Origin: Chenopodium formosanum
Lineage: Eukaryota; Streptophyta; Magnoliopsida; Caryophyllales; Amaranthaceae
Direction of reading: 5' to 3'
Length of the DNA: 64,000 nt
Assembly: GCA_024500155.1 (NCBI GenBank)
Contig: CM044857.1
Coordinates: forward strand, 50,044,001-50,108,000
The position numbers were made by a program, and so were the translations under genes. Position 1 is the stretch's first letter. Each line of letters opens with the position of its first letter. The notes beneath the pieces were generated by a model. The model did not search any database. It was given only the letters and a program-made list of their open reading frames with translations, and was not told the DNA's origin. Positions 22,987-35,418 of the stretch are shown here, one piece after another.

Positions 22987-23204
22987 CTCCCTCTATCCCT
23001 AATTATTTGCCCCAAATCATAAATCCACTTTATTAAGGCTTTGGGCAAAAAATAGTGCACATGGGTTGACACAAATATCAATGAGGAGAGAGATAGAGAG
23101 ATTGCAAGTGGGAAAACATGCCAAAAGTAGTATGGCCGTATGGGGCAATTTTTTAGAGACATCTTAAAAAGAAAAGTGGAGCAAATAATTTGGGATAGAG
23201 GGAG
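22987..23204. mobile_element. Stowaway MITE
   Basis: The ends CTCCCTCTATCCCTAATTAT and, reversed, CTCCCTCTATCCCAAATTAT form a clear inverted repeat, flanked by TA on both sides (22985-22986, 23205-23206). Non-coding, 218 bp. The typical Tc1/mariner-related MITE of plants. Confidence 0.88.
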
Positions 23205-23511
23205 TATAAGCTAACATCTTAAAAAAAAAAGCTTAAATTTTATTTAAATTATGAAGTATATAATATAATATATGATTATAATACACAATATCTAATAAGA
23301 AGTCATATGATTTATTATGTTTTTTGTTAAATATGTATCACATATAAATAAGAAAAAAATTAATTGTTTAAACGTGCATCGCACGGGACTCACCTCATTA
23401 CTAAATTACTATACAACCCTTTGCCTATTCAGTCTTCACCAGAGGTTTTAAAGTAAAATGAGCATATCGACTTAAATTAAAAGCGGATTGACTGCTTCGA
23501 ACTCTTCTGCT

Positions 23512-26500
23512 ATGGCGACGATAAGCAGATCCAATCTTCTTCTTTCTCTTTCTCTAACGCTTTGTTTCTGCGATCTTCTGCCAACAACCCTCGCTATCTC
23601 ATCTGGGTATGTCTAATTATCCTTCCAATTTTATTATTTGACAGTTATTGTTTTGTTTTTTTTTTTTGAACTAAATTGCCAATTATTGAGATCTACATCA
23701 TATTAATTTTGTTGATTACTTTGATTTTTCAGGCTGAATGATGGTTTCACTATCAATGGTCGAGTAAAAATCCCAAGTACGATTATTCTGACCTTATTTT
23801 TTTTCTTTCTATTTAGTTGTTAGATATATGTTTTCTGTTCTGAATAATTTTAATTGAGAATTTATGTCAATAATTAATGTACAGTTTGCTAGTTTCTTAA
23901 ATTGAAAGACTGGATTTTTATGTGGGTTTGAATCTGATTATTGAAACAATCATAGCACAACAAATTATAGGTTGACCTATATGGATTATAATTGAAGACA
24001 TTGTTGTTGATTTTTGAATTACTTGAAGCTTTTGAATTATTAGAATATTGTAAGATGAGATAAGTTTGTCTATAGGTTTTACTAATACATTCAATATCAT
24101 TCGAATTTCTCCATGTATTGTGTAGTGTGGCCGTGCGCTGGGGGGCTAACTGAGTAGCTTGTTTGGTTGGAGTTAGTCTCTTTGGATTAATTTGACATCT
24201 CATATCTCGCGGTAGGTTGGTGTCTTGTTGATGGGTGTTAGACTGTTAGCTTTGGGTTGATCTAGTGAAATGATAACCAAACTAGCTATGGTTTTTGTGG
24301 CAATATTGATACATGTTGTGAAGAGAGGTTGAGAAGTCAAAGCTCTCTTATTATTGAGATTCAAGAATAATTCCCGACAGTAGCTTTCTTTGGAAAAGTT
24401 TGTACTTGGTAATAGGTATTAAAAAAGTATGCATGATACGGTAAAGGAATGTAATGTGGAATATGTATGAACTATGAAAGATGTTTTAATTGGTGCTAAT
24501 ACTAAGGGCACAAAATGATTGTTCAATCATATATAGGATTTTGCTTAAAACTGATGAAGAGCTCAGCTTTAGAGGTCTGAGTAGAAGCTCCGTTATCAGC
24601 TCTTTGGTCTTCACCAATGGTTGTATTCTTAGCCTACAGAATTTGTATTTCAATCATCAATCATGGTGAATTTTACACAGGAGTAGACAAAACATTGAAC
24701 CAAGCTACAAGGCCTACAACTTAATAGTATGACTCGAGATATCTAAGTGCTGTTAGTTGGATTTTAGAAAGTGATTAACCAATAACGCTATTTTTTTTTT
24801 TTTGAAACAAACCAATAACGCTATAATTAGGTGTAAAGAAGAGAGATTTGCATTAGAATGATAACCAATGTATAATTCCCAAACCTACACAAACTAAGCC
24901 TTTTAATATCAGCCAGATTATAATCGTTGCTAACAAAATAGCATATGAAATCCGTGCAATACACTTGCTTTTAACTACCTAACACTACTTCCATGATGGT
25001 TTCAAAACTGTGTTTTAGGGAGAAAATTTGTAGGCAAAGATGAAATAGATGCTCTAACTTCTAAGAGATATGAATAATTACTAAATGAATAGTATGAATA
25101 ACTTAATGGCAGACAGTGAGTGACTACGTTACTTTGTGATAATCTGTATGAACTAATCATTAGTCCAGATATAATTTACATAGCTCAAACCCCTCATAAT
25201 TAAGGATATGATCTACTTTGTATTATACAGTTCTGCTAAATAACCTTCTATTATGCTTTGGGCGATTCCCATTTCCTCACATTACTAAATTCTAGCGAGG
25301 ATATTTTGGGAGATTCAGTCACAAACTACACGTAGTACTATTCTAGAAACGGTGACAATATTGTTTAAACATTTTGCTATGGCATATGTGACTATTATTC
25401 TCGATGGATGGTTCAGATTACAACCCGTCATAAATGTACTATATGTGAAAGCGTGAAACTAACTAAGAATTGGATATAAGGAGAAGCTACATGGCATCCT
25501 ATTTATCAAATGTGGAAAGTTATTGGTCATTATTCTGTCATTTTCATTTTTAATAGGACAGAGTGATTGAGATTTCCTGATTTAAAATGGGTGAGTGACA
25601 TGACACACATTGTTGCTTGTATGTGAAAGCTATGTTATAGTATACATAGTTATGTCAACAACTAAAATTATTGCTTTCAACTTTATACACTAGGATCACA
25701 TCCCCATATCCTATTACTTTTTGCTGTGCTGATGATGCTTCCTTGCATAATGTTGTGGTTCATGTTGACGAAAAAATCCAACAAACTGAACTACATCTTT
25801 CCTTGCAGATTTTGGGACTAGGGATTTTGGTTTGCCTGCAAAGACTTCAAATATCAAAGTGATACTCAATGGTGGTCAAAGGGTTACATTTTTGAGGCCT
25901 GATGGATATTTTTCATTGTATCCTACCATGTAGATCCTACGAAGTGTACTTTTAAATTTTATGTTTATTTTGAATACAGTTTATTTCATTATAAGACTTC
26001 ATATAAATCTGTAGGGATAGGGCCATTCCTTTTGGATGGTCTTAATCTGACAACCTTTTGCCAATCCTCAATGTCTTGCTTGAATTGTGATTCATACATA
26101 TGCTAATGGCTGAAGAATAAATTCACTAATACTTAATTGTCTCTTGCTCTATAAATTATTCCTTTACTATGCTTAAAGCCATAACGTTCTAGCTGGCACT
26201 CATCTAATTGAAGTGGCTGCAACTGGTTATTTCTTTTCACCGGTATGTCTATTTTATGGGGTTTTTTATTTTTATTTTTTGGAGGTATGGGTAATCACTG
26301 TTTAGTATTTTTTTCATGTTGTTTGTGTAGGTTCGTGTTGATGTTAGTGCTAGAAACCCTGGAAAAGTCCAGGCTGCATTGACGGAAACCAGAAGAGGGT
26401 TGTCCGAGTTGGCTTTGGAGCCCTTGAGAGAGGAATACTACTATGAGGTAAGCCATGAACTAGTCTTGTTTATCACGGAGTATCATTCTATCCAACAGTG

Positions 26501-27122
26501 TATCATTCTATCCAACAGTGAATCTCACACAATTGGTCATGCTTTGCTAACCACAGAAAAGGGAACCCTTCTCACCCCTGTCTCTAGTGAAGAGCCCTAT
26601 GGGTCTTATGGTTGGCTTCATGCTTTTAGTTGTTTTCGTGATGCCCAAACTGATGGAAAACATGGGTAACTGTTCTGAACTCTTAAATTAGTTAACTCTA
26701 TTCTTGCTTACATAGAATTGCATCTATTTGTGAATTGTGACTGCACCACCTGCTAATATTTGTGTATCCAAGAAATAACAGAAGCAAATACCTAAAAGTA
26801 TCCTGGAAAGGATCGTTGAGGAGAATTCATGTTAATATAGCCGGAAAACTACTTCCTAACCAGCTTATAAATTTTTTCTTCTGAGCAACCTGTATAAATG
26901 TGTAAATGCATCTCCTTAACAGTATATTTTTGAACTTATCATATTCTTTGACTCTACTTTAAGTTTGGCTTTTGCTTTATGGAGAGCTTCTTTCAGTATA
27001 TAATGTATGTTGTATCCCTGGCAGATCCTGAGGAAATGAGACAAGCTCAAGAGCAAATGAGGAGTCAAGGTGGACCATTGGCAAGCTTGTTAGGCGGTGG
27101 TGCTGCTGCTCCGAGAAACTGA
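23512..27122 (+). CDS. EMC7: ER membrane protein complex subunit 7 (EMC7), 7 exons, 211 aa
   Basis: Exons: 23512-23606, 23733-23776, 25809-25917, 26179-26242, 26331-26447, 26557-26665, 27025-27122. Phases join cleanly to 211 aa. The protein starts with a signal peptide (residues 1 to about 29), then the EMC7 beta-sandwich domain (DUF2012; INGRVKIP, VILNGGQRVTFLRPDGYF, GTHLIEVAATGYFFSPVRVDV, LTETRRGLSELALEPLREEYYYE). One membrane helix follows (about 157-175, MGLMVGFMLLVVFVMPKLM), then a cytosolic tail with DPEEMRQAQEQMRSQG. EMC7 is a lumenal-facing subunit of the complex that inserts tail-anchored and multi-pass proteins into the ER. Intron 2 is unusually long (about 2 kb). Intron 5 has a perfect 20-bp tandem duplication. 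Confidence 0.94.
26480..26520. repeat. 20-bp perfect tandem duplication in EMC7 intron 5
   Basis: The unit TATCATTCTATCCAACAGTG occurs twice in a row. Each copy contains a CAG/G-like sequence, but the phase-correct acceptor is downstream at 26556. Confidence 0.85.
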
Positions 27123-28149
27123 CTCTAAAGTCAATTGTTTTAATATGCTATATTTATAGTACAATATTTAGATTTCATTCAGACTTTTTTGCCGTTTATG
27201 TACTTTTTCATAGGTTCAGTATTTTAACATTAAGTGCACCAATCCACGTATGTTAGGTTCCCTATTACATTCCCCCCCACCCTCAGTTGCACTTTTGCAA
27301 ACGAGTGGCCTTTATATTTTTGTAATGAGGCATGCAGTCAAATTGATTTGATCAATCTTAAGGTTAATCGGATAAAAATGCAAAGTGATATGAATGAACA
27401 AACCAACCTATGTTACCGTATAACCTAACTCGATATCAACTTGTAGACCTAGTTTAACCGTCTACTTGGTTTAGGGTTAACTTGACCTGCTAAAAGTCAA
27501 AGTGTCTCAAGTTAAAATATAGAATTCGTCAAAAACACAATTACCTTTTAGGCTTTTTTTTTTTATTTATTGACTTAATATTTTGTGTTATTAAATTTAT
27601 AAAAAATACTATGTATAAGAACTTTTCTTTGTTTTTCTTTTTAAAAAATAAAATATTACCATATGTGTTATTCAATTTATGAAATATACGGGAAGTTATT
27701 AGGAAAGTCGGAAGTATTTTTCTGTCAAAAAATATTACTCCCTTCGTTCAATATGAGCCCCACATGGAATCAATCACTTAAAATAAGAAAAGGAGAATAT
27801 TTGTAATCTAACATTAAAGTAAAAAATAATATATAAATAGTTTTGACTTATTTAATTTTTTAAGGAAATAATTAGCCATAATTGCATAAATCATACAAGT
27901 GAAATACATTCAATATGAAGTATATATGAGACTAAAAAATTGAAACGGAGGGAGTAGAAAAGTCGGAAGTAATTAGAATTAATAATTGTTTAAAAAGTTT
28001 TTACAGTAGGAAAAAATTATCTCTTTTGCTCCGTATTTGGATAGATTTTTGTCTCCTATAAATTCAAGTATCCTGCTTCAGTGAATAAAAGAAAAGAATA
28101 AAGAGTTTTTCGTTCAAAGCAGGGGAAATCAATTACACAGAAAACTAAG
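27123..28149. other. Intergenic region EMC7 to F-box gene
   Basis: EMC7 3' UTR and AT-rich spacer with one Stowaway-like MITE (27738-27954). No other gene was seen. The right end carries the transcribed leader of the F-box gene. Confidence 0.6.
27738..27954. mobile_element. Stowaway MITE
   Basis: The left end CTCCCTTCGTTCAATAT and the right end, reversed, CTCCCTCCGTTTCAATTT form terminal inverted repeats. TA flanks both ends (27736-27737, 27955-27956). 217 bp, non-coding. Confidence 0.85.
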
Positions 28150-28470
28150 GTAAGGTGTTGTTACTTAAATCTGTTTCGTTCAATTTTGGTCTTTGATTTT
28201 GAGATTAATTACTCAATTGGTGTAATTGCTGTTTTCCAATAACTCAATATAGACTCCTTTTGGCAGGCTCAAATCGACAAATATACAAGGATATATAATA
28301 AGAATTCGATTAATAAAGGTTTGTTACCTGTTTATCTTTTCAATTAATGTATATTCCCTGTTTGTTTGGTTGATTTGGAATTTCTCGCACGGGGTGGATT
28401 TAATTTATGTATTCTTTGTTATGAATTGATTTGATTTTGACTCTTAATTATTTATGTGATAATGTCGTAG
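28150..28470 (+). other. Two introns in the 5' UTR of the F-box gene
   Basis: A donor follows ACTAAG at 28150 (GTAAGG). A small exon lies at 28267-28318 (acceptor TTGGCAG, donor AAAG/GTTTGT), and a second acceptor (GTCGTAG) ends exactly before the ATG at 28471. Inferred from splice signals only. Confidence 0.55.
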
Positions 28471-29817
28471 ATGGGTGATTGGTCCTTGTTGCACTCTGAT
28501 ATTCTTGCTGGAATTGCTTTGAAATTGAATACCATTGAAGATTTTATCTCTTTCTCTTTGGTATGTCGTTCATGGAACCTTGTTTCCTCAATGGTTAAAC
28601 CCGAATGGAGTCGTGCAGATAAACCAACTCCGCCTTGGTTGCTGCTAGCAGAGCCGGAGCCGGAGCCGGAGCTGGAGCTGGAGCCGGAGCCAAGCAACGA
28701 TGACAATTCGAATTGTAGGAAAATTTTCAGCATCAGCAAAAACAAGTGCTACGACATGTTGATTCCTGAGATAACTGAGAAAAGATGTTGGGGGTCGTCT
28801 TATGGGTGGATTGTGACGCAAGACTTCAACAAGAATGTTAAGTTGTTTAATCCTATTACTAAAGCTCAATTAAGCCTCCCTTCGTTGTATGATTTGCGAG
28901 CTTACTCAAATACTTACACATACGATGAAGACGGATCATCATCAGATGATATGATGGAGAGATATCCCTGGGCTATGAAAGTTTTGGTGCGAAAATTCAT
29001 TGTTTTAAAGGTTCCTGGAAGCAACAACATTGATGAGCTAGTTGTGTTTGTAATCCATTACCCAATATATAGTATATCTTTTGCTCGTCCCGGAGACAAA
29101 GCATGGACCGAAGTAATCGAACCATGGCCACGAAATCCACACCGCCCTTTTATTCATCATGCCATGGTTTGGGATGGAAAAGTAGTCATCTTGTGTAGTC
29201 ATATTGATGACACTGGTAATAATGCAGGGATTGCACATTTGGATACAGCTAGTATTGCGGCTAGTTCTTCTAATCCTGTTAAGGCTAAAAATCATAGTTT
29301 CATTCCCTACAATTTGTATGGAAAAACACGAGAAACATCAATGCATGCAATAGCGACTGAAGGAGAGATGTATATGGTGGAGTTAGCTGGTGATTTACTT
29401 ATAGTGTTACGCCAAAGAGAGTCTGGTGTTTCGGATCAAGATGGTCAAGGTGAGTATATATACCTCTGGGAGAATAAACATCGCTACCGTACCATTAATT
29501 TCAAGGTCTATAAGCTTGTTCGTGACACTTCTTTGTCGTGGGAAAATGTTGATGATTTGGGTAATTATATGTTATTTGTTGGTGATAATTATGCTACTGC
29601 TGTTCATATATCAGAGGCTCCAAATTGCCAAAACAACGCTATATACTTTACTGATGATGAACAAAGAGTATATTGGGCTGCATCATGCGGAACAGATGTC
29701 CGTGGACAGGATATGGGTATGTTTGACATGGCATCCGGAAATATTACATCATTCTATGATGGTGGTGATACAATTTCCAAATACTTTGCTCCTATATGGT
29801 TTATGCCCAACTTTTAG
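28471..29817 (+). CDS. F-box protein with DUF295 (KIB-type) domain, 448 aa
   Basis: Single coding exon. Residues about 4-40 form an F-box (LLHSDILAGIALKLNTIEDF, then SLVCRSWN), the part that binds SKP1 in SCF ubiquitin ligases. The rest matches the DUF295 beta-propeller-like domain of plant F-box proteins (SSYGWIVTQDFNKNVKLFNP, AQLSLPSL, MVWDGKVVILCSH, NAIYFTDDE, MGMFDMASGNI). A Glu-Pro/Glu-Leu repeat (residues 61-74) comes from a GAGCCG-type hexanucleotide repeat just after the F-box. The target protein is unknown. This family expands quickly in plants, and this copy sits inside an otherwise conserved gene block, so it is probably a lineage-specific arrival. Confidence 0.9.
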   Translation: MGDWSLLHSDILAGIALKLNTIEDFISFSLVCRSWNLVSSMVKPEWSRADKPTPPWLLLAEPEPEPELELEPEPSNDDNSNCRKIFSISKNKCYDMLIPEITEKRCWGSSYGWIVTQDFNKNVKLFNPITKAQLSLPSLYDLRAYSNTYTYDEDGSSSDDMMERYPWAMKVLVRKFIVLKVPGSNNIDELVVFVIHYPIYSISFARPGDKAWTEVIEPWPRNPHRPFIHHAMVWDGKVVILCSHIDDTGNNAGIAHLDTASIAASSSNPVKAKNHSFIPYNLYGKTRETSMHAIATEGEMYMVELAGDLLIVLRQRESGVSDQDGQGEYIYLWENKHRYRTINFKVYKLVRDTSLSWENVDDLGNYMLFVGDNYATAVHISEAPNCQNNAIYFTDDEQRVYWAASCGTDVRGQDMGMFDMASGNITSFYDGGDTISKYFAPIWFMPNF

Positions 29818-30677
29818 ATTTTGCTTGTTTTTGTACCGACTTTCTTTCTTAATTGCAAGATTAGTATTATGCTTTATCTTTGTTCTCGTGGTTAACCATG
29901 AAATACTAGTCTTGTAGGTTGTAGCACCATTTTAGTACTTATGTTTTTTCAATTATGTGTAATTATTAATACTAGTAGTATTGATAAAACCTTTCAATTA
30001 TGTGTAATTATTAATACTAGTAGTATTGATAAAACCTTAATTATGAAGTTTGTGATTTAAGGGTTTAAGCTAATTTTGTTGTAAGACGGATTTACTTTAA
30101 TTTTATTTTAAAACAATCAACTTAAGGGTAACGGTAATCTTAACCCCGTTAAGGAACGAATATGATTAATCTAATACATTATAAATATTTTTAAGGTAAA
30201 TTTTTTGTTATAAAAAGGGTAACTTTAAATTAGGGTAACTTAACTCGTTTTGCAATAATTTAATGAAAGTCTGTCAGCTCCGTCTTGATCAAGAATTTGT
30301 TTTGTGTTATTATTTTGTTAAAAAATTAAAAACAAAAAACTACACTTTGACTTCTACGCAATCTACACCATGCCATGTAGGTGTCGAAAACTGACCCGAT
30401 CAACTTGATTCGAAAATCGACTTAAATAATATTCCGTAGCCAATTCAGCGTGAATCAAATTTGAAAATTAATCTGAATCCAATCCGATCTCACCGAACTC
30501 AACTTGGATACCTCACTTTTACTTGTTCACCTGGATGATCGAGTAACAGCAATAAAAAAAAAAACCCTCGTACTTAAACGACAACGTTCTATTTTGATTG
30601 AATGCCCTCTTAAATTACTGCTTTTCACTTAACTTTAAGTTGAAGCTTCCAACCTTGAAGTGCTCTGATCGGCAGAA
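29818..30677. other. Intergenic region F-box to HPGT
   Basis: 3' flank of the F-box gene, a 45-bp tandem duplication (29947-30036) and the HPGT promoter. No other gene was seen. Confidence 0.6.
29947..30036. repeat. 45-bp tandem duplication
   Basis: The unit beginning TTTCAATTATGTGTAATTAT is repeated once with period 45, both copies ending in GATAAAACC. It lies in the 3' flank of the F-box gene. Confidence 0.85.
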
Positions 30678-33456
30678 ATGGAGGGTTCACTGCCATTGAC
30701 GACGGCGGCGAAAGGAGGAGGAGAGAGAAGAGGCGTTGGAAGATCATCTGCCTACAATTCTTCGTCGTCTTCTTCTTCCGCTAAACCTTCTCTTCTCTTG
30801 GCGTTCCTCTCTTGCGTCGCTTGTCTCTACGTCGCCGGCAGGTCAATTTTTCTCTCTCTTACTTTTGTTTCGTATCGATTTTGTCGTAATTTGTTGATTT
30901 TTCGATCAAATTGGAGAAATTGTATAATTTTGGCTGTAATTTATGTAGAATTCAGCGCATTTATTATGTGAGAAATTAGTGTGAATTCTCTACTTTTTGA
31001 TTGTTTTCTGATTATTTTGACCTAATTGAAGAATTAGGCTGCTCATTTGATTGATGTTAGGGGCTGTAATTAGATCAATTTCTGGTGTTTTCAGATCGGA
31101 TTGATAACATATTTTCATTGTTATTACGAATTAATGATCATTTTGAACTTTTGATGATTGATCATCTGATTTTATCTTAGTACTTGAACTTACTGATCTG
31201 ATTTCATTGGTTTGTAATCTGTTTTCGTCATTAATCAGTAGCCAATCAATCTGGAAATGTGTTAATTAAGTTGTTAGAGTCCTTTGTCCTTCAATTTAAT
31301 TAAACGTCCATATGTTTGGATTTGGCATTTCTGAGTGAAATTTTTGTAGGTTTCAGATCAAATTCAGCTATTTGTCGTGTCGTATAATCAGGTTGTTAGC
31401 TCCTTATGGTTGTACTCCTGCACTTTAGTGTCTAGTAATGATTCTGAGAAGAAATATATGCTCTTAACTTGTGTGTGTTTATTACTGTCTGCTCTTCCTG
31501 TCTTTAACGTCCGTGTCATATAATCAGGTTATGGCAGGATGCTGAGAACCGAACTTTACTGGTCAATCTTCTCCAGAAAAACTCAGACCAGGTTTGTTGT
31601 GTTATAACTGGATTGGAAATTTGGATTTGTATCCTATCCTATTTACACAAAAGAGTTGATGCAGGAAGGACACTATAAAATTATATAGCTCTTTTCGTGT
31701 TATTGAGCTAGCAATAACTGAAAATTGTCCATTATTGATTTTTGGTTTCTTCAGTTCTGGTTGATTATAATACTCGTGGCCTTATTTTGTTTCCATTTTC
31801 TCTTTGCAGAGACCAAAGGTTCTTACTGTAGACGATAAGCTTATGGTGCTAGGATGCAAGTACTGCTCTCATTCTTTTTATTATATCTGTACCTTCTTTG
31901 GTCTAAATGCTTACTGCTTGTGGATGCTTTTGTGTTGCATTGGTCATTTTCACTGATATTTACAATGTTGCTTGTTTAAGAGATTTGGAGAAAAGGATTG
32001 CCGAGGCAGAAATGGACTTGACACTGGCTAAGAGTCAAGGATATCTAAGAAATCAGCGGAAACAAGATGGTTCTGCTGATAGGAAGCTTCTTGCTGTTAT
32101 TGGAGTTTACACCGGATTTGGAAGTCGTTTAAAGCGCAATACTTTTCGAGGCTCGTGGATGCCTAGAGGTTAATGTCCATTCTCTTTATTTAGTGTTGTG
32201 CTAGCAATCTTAGCATCTACAATTGTCACCCATTAAACTACTTTATGCTAAAATCTCTCATAGAAATTTGGATCACTGACATAATTTCATTACTATCATG
32301 ATATCTACCATTTATTACTAGTTACTAGAGTACTATGTATCTAGCCTTTTGCTTTACATAATCTCATGATGTCCTCCTTTCTTTTTTTTTTCTCAGACAA
32401 GTAAAAATTGTTTGGGGATCTCTTTTACTTTGTAATCAATGATCTTGTGTCTGTTTTTTCATCTGCAGTTTCCCTTCCTCTTCCTTCTCTCATATCCTCA
32501 ATTCAATTGAATGTTGTTCTTAATTTGCATGACCATTCATCCCTATTGCAAAGTCTACTTTTGGCTCTCTGGTATTCCATAACTTGCATGGCTTATCATG
32601 TGCAATTTATGAATGGTCTCTAAGAGTCTAAGTTGTTTATTTGGCATTGCCTGCTGTTGTACTAGTAATTTTATCGATTGATGAGTCCTGAGTGATGGGC
32701 CTGTGATAAATCATTACTGATTTACTAGAGATGTTTGACTTATCCGTTGGAGAAGTCCTTTGACCTTATTTTCTTGCAATGTGGGCTTATAATGCACCTT
32801 CAGCAAAATACGTTTCACTTAATTTTTGCTGCTTGCTTGGTTTGGAATTCCATTGATTTTTTATTTATTTTTTAATAAGTTGCCTATGTGTATGGTGTCG
32901 TTAATTATTAAAATTCTGTATCTGCAACTTAGCATGTGTATCACAAGCTTCATGATTACTGTTTCAGGTGACAACTTGAAAAAACTGGAGGAGAAAGGAA
33001 TTGTCATACGATTTGTTATTGGTCGGAGGTCTTTTTTCTGCTCAACATCTTTTCTGGTCTTTGTAGTTGGCACTTTGCAAGATGCTGAACATTGCTATCA
33101 TTTTTTGCTTTCCTATTATTACTATCTCCATACTTTCTTGGACATTACTCATTCGTTGACTTTCTGAAATGCAGTCCAAATCGAGGTGATAGCTTGGATC
33201 GTGGCATTGATGAGGAAAACCGCCAAACTAATGATTTCTTAATTCTTGTGAGTCAAAGACTGATAGCTCAATGAAGACCTTGATTTTTATTTTTTATACT
33301 TATTGCTGGCTGATGTTGCTATCACTAAGTGCTTTCTTGAAAGATTGCACTCAAATAAACAATTATATGTTTCCCATGATCATTTACTGCTCCTTGTAAT
33401 TTGAATGATTTTAATTCTTGTATCTTGATTCATATCATATTTTTTATCTTTAATAG

Positions 33457-33504
<48 letters not shown>

Positions 33505-34105
33505 CAGATGTTTGTATATTTCTGATTTTGGCTTTAATCAAGTTATATGTGGCTATTTGCTAAGTGAAGGTGTAAAATTAAATATTTTGTTTTCCCTTGA
33601 CTAAGTATTAGTTTTTCCCTTTGTATCTGGATATTAGGTATATGCTATTTATTTGGTTTTGTGAAGTGCTAGTATAGCAGATTATGTCTAAAGGATCTGC
33701 TTGTAACTTGCCAAAATCTGGTTTCGCTTTGCTCATGTAATGCATGCATTTTCTAGGAAGGGCATGAGGAGGCTCAAGAAGAATTGCCGAAGAAAGCGAA
33801 ATTCTTCTTCAGTACTGCTGTACAAAATTGGGATGCTGAATTCTATGTAAAAGTTGATGATAGTATTGACCTTGACCTCGGTAAATCTGAGAAAGTCAAC
33901 TCTTATTCATATGAGTGATTTATACACGGCTTAAGTCTCTTCTAATGTTTTAGCTCATCATTTGCTTTTTTTTTTTTTTATTTATCAGATGGGTTGATTG
34001 GACTTCTCGAGAGCCGTCGTGGTCAACAGAGTGCATATATTGGATGTATGAAGTCCGGAGACGTGATAGCCGAAGAGTAAATCTTATGTCTTTACTAGAT
34101 TTAGC

Positions 34106-34141
<36 letters not shown>

Positions 34142-35418
34142 GCTTTAACATGGGTTTGAGCTCCTATTGTAGCTTATCACTGTATCAAATAAAAATTTGA
34201 ATACAATGTCAGGAATTTAATGATGTTCATTACTTTTCAGGGGAAAACAATGGTACGAGCCTGAGTGGTGGAAGTTCGGTGATCAGAAATCGTAAGTTAG
34301 ACCTTTTACAAATTCGATCTTTTGCTATCTGTTGCTTTTGCCATAGATAAGGATTGCTTAAAAGTAGGTGTGAGTGGGGTGGGGGGGTGGGGGGGTGGGG
34401 GGGGGGGGGGGGGGTGATATACTTAAATGATTCGTAGATTGGTCTCTTTCTTTGTGATAGTCCCATCTCTTGTTGTAATATGCTTGTGTGAGGCTAAGCT
34501 GATCGTTATGCAATAATTAGCTAGGTTATTGTGTACTCAATCTTTTGCACCTATAATATGCTTATCTACGGCATATTGTCTTCAATTGTAGAATATGAAC
34601 TTATTTTATGTCAGCTATTGACACCTTTATATTTTTCCTTTGTTAGGTACTTCCGACATGCTGCCAGTTCACTTGTAATACTGTCCAAAAGCTTATCAGA
34701 GTACATTTTTGTGAACAGGTAGTTTTGCCTAATTGTTTTTGCCCAGATGACATTATTATAATCAAATTGAACTATTGGGGTGGTTGCAGTCCTTTGAAGT
34801 TTTCTTGCTAGGCTGGAAAATGGCATTATTTTTAGAATAAGCTAAATACTGATTTGCAACCCATAAAGATATCGGAAATCCCCCCCCGCCCCCCCCCCGG
34901 CGGTTGTCAAGGAAATTGAGCACACTTACTCCTACCGTGATAAAAATATGATTGCACTAGTTTGCTGGGTTTTTACAGAATCAAACTTCCAGCCTAGTTA
35001 GTTGGGAGGCAGGTTGGTTTAACTAAGCTCGTATTTTGATTTGGGCATTTAAGGTTGTTAGGTTGAATTTCAGAAGTATTTTCTCAATGTATTTTTTCTA
35101 TTATAAATTTGAATTGGGCAAGCATTTTAGGATTTTCTAGCTCCTAATACTTTATTTGTTCCTTCCTCTAGTGTATCTTTAAAGACGTATGCGCATGATG
35201 ATACATCAGTTGGTTCATGGATGATGGGATTGCAAGCCACTTACATAGATGATAACCGACTTTGTTGTAGTACCAACCGTCAAGGTATTATTATATTTTC
35301 AGACGATCATATTTTTTTGCCAAAACCTCAAAGATTTAAATTTATTATTCTATTTCCTGTCAAAAAAATAAAATTATAATTCTATTTTTTTGCAGACAAA
35401 GTGTGCTCTGTGGCATGA
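30678..35418 (+). CDS. HPGT: Hydroxyproline O-galactosyltransferase (HPGT type, GT31), 12 exons, 356 aa
   Basis: Exons: 30678-30841, 31528-31591, 31810-31859, 31981-32168, 32968-33028, 33175-33247, 33757-33880, 33989-34076, 34241-34291, 34647-34718, 35172-35284, 35396-35418. All phases agree, 356 aa. It is a type II membrane protein: a Ser-rich cytosolic head, one signal anchor (about 37-54, LLLAFLSCVACLYVAG) and a lumenal GT31 domain. Motifs: IGVYTGFGSR, FVIGRSPNRGDSLDR, FYVKVDDSIDLDLDGLIGLL (the metal-binding Asp motif), EPEWWKFGDQKSYFRHA, DDTSVGSWMMG, and the ending NRLCCSTNRQDKVCSVA. HPGT enzymes add the first galactose to hydroxyproline of arabinogalactan proteins in the Golgi. It resembles Arabidopsis HPGT2/HPGT3. 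Introns contain TA, TG and poly-G tracts. Confidence 0.94.
33459..33500. repeat. TA microsatellite in HPGT intron 6
   Basis: About twenty TA repeats in a row. Length is likely to vary between individuals. Confidence 0.95.
34109..34139. repeat. TG microsatellite in HPGT intron 8
   Basis: About fifteen TG repeats directly after an intron donor region. Confidence 0.95.
34375..34415 (+). repeat. Poly-G tract with G-quadruplex potential in HPGT intron 9
   Basis: Runs of four to more than fifteen G separated by single T, on the transcribed-sense strand. Four or more G runs with one-base loops satisfy the usual G-quadruplex pattern. Such tracts are also places where assemblies often misjudge length. 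Confidence 0.85.
34879..34902. repeat. C-tract in HPGT intron 10
   Basis: Two runs of C split by one G (CCCCCCCCGCCCCCCCCCGG). The G-rich strand is the antisense one here. Confidence 0.8.

Larger units (their letters stand above)
19898..23511. other. Repeat-rich intergenic region between transporter and EMC7
   Basis: It starts with the 3' UTR of the transporter and a GAAA microsatellite (about 20105-20140). Next come a minisatellite-bearing, palindrome-bearing repeat (about 20930-21800), a Helitron-like element (21922-22507) and a Stowaway MITE (22987-23204). It ends with the EMC7 promoter. No host gene was seen. Confidence 0.7.

Noticed and set aside
23372..23400. Second possible Helitron 3' end (CGTGCATCGCACG hairpin, then CTAA)
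   Set aside because: The terminal CTAA is followed by A rather than T, and no matching 5' start was found.
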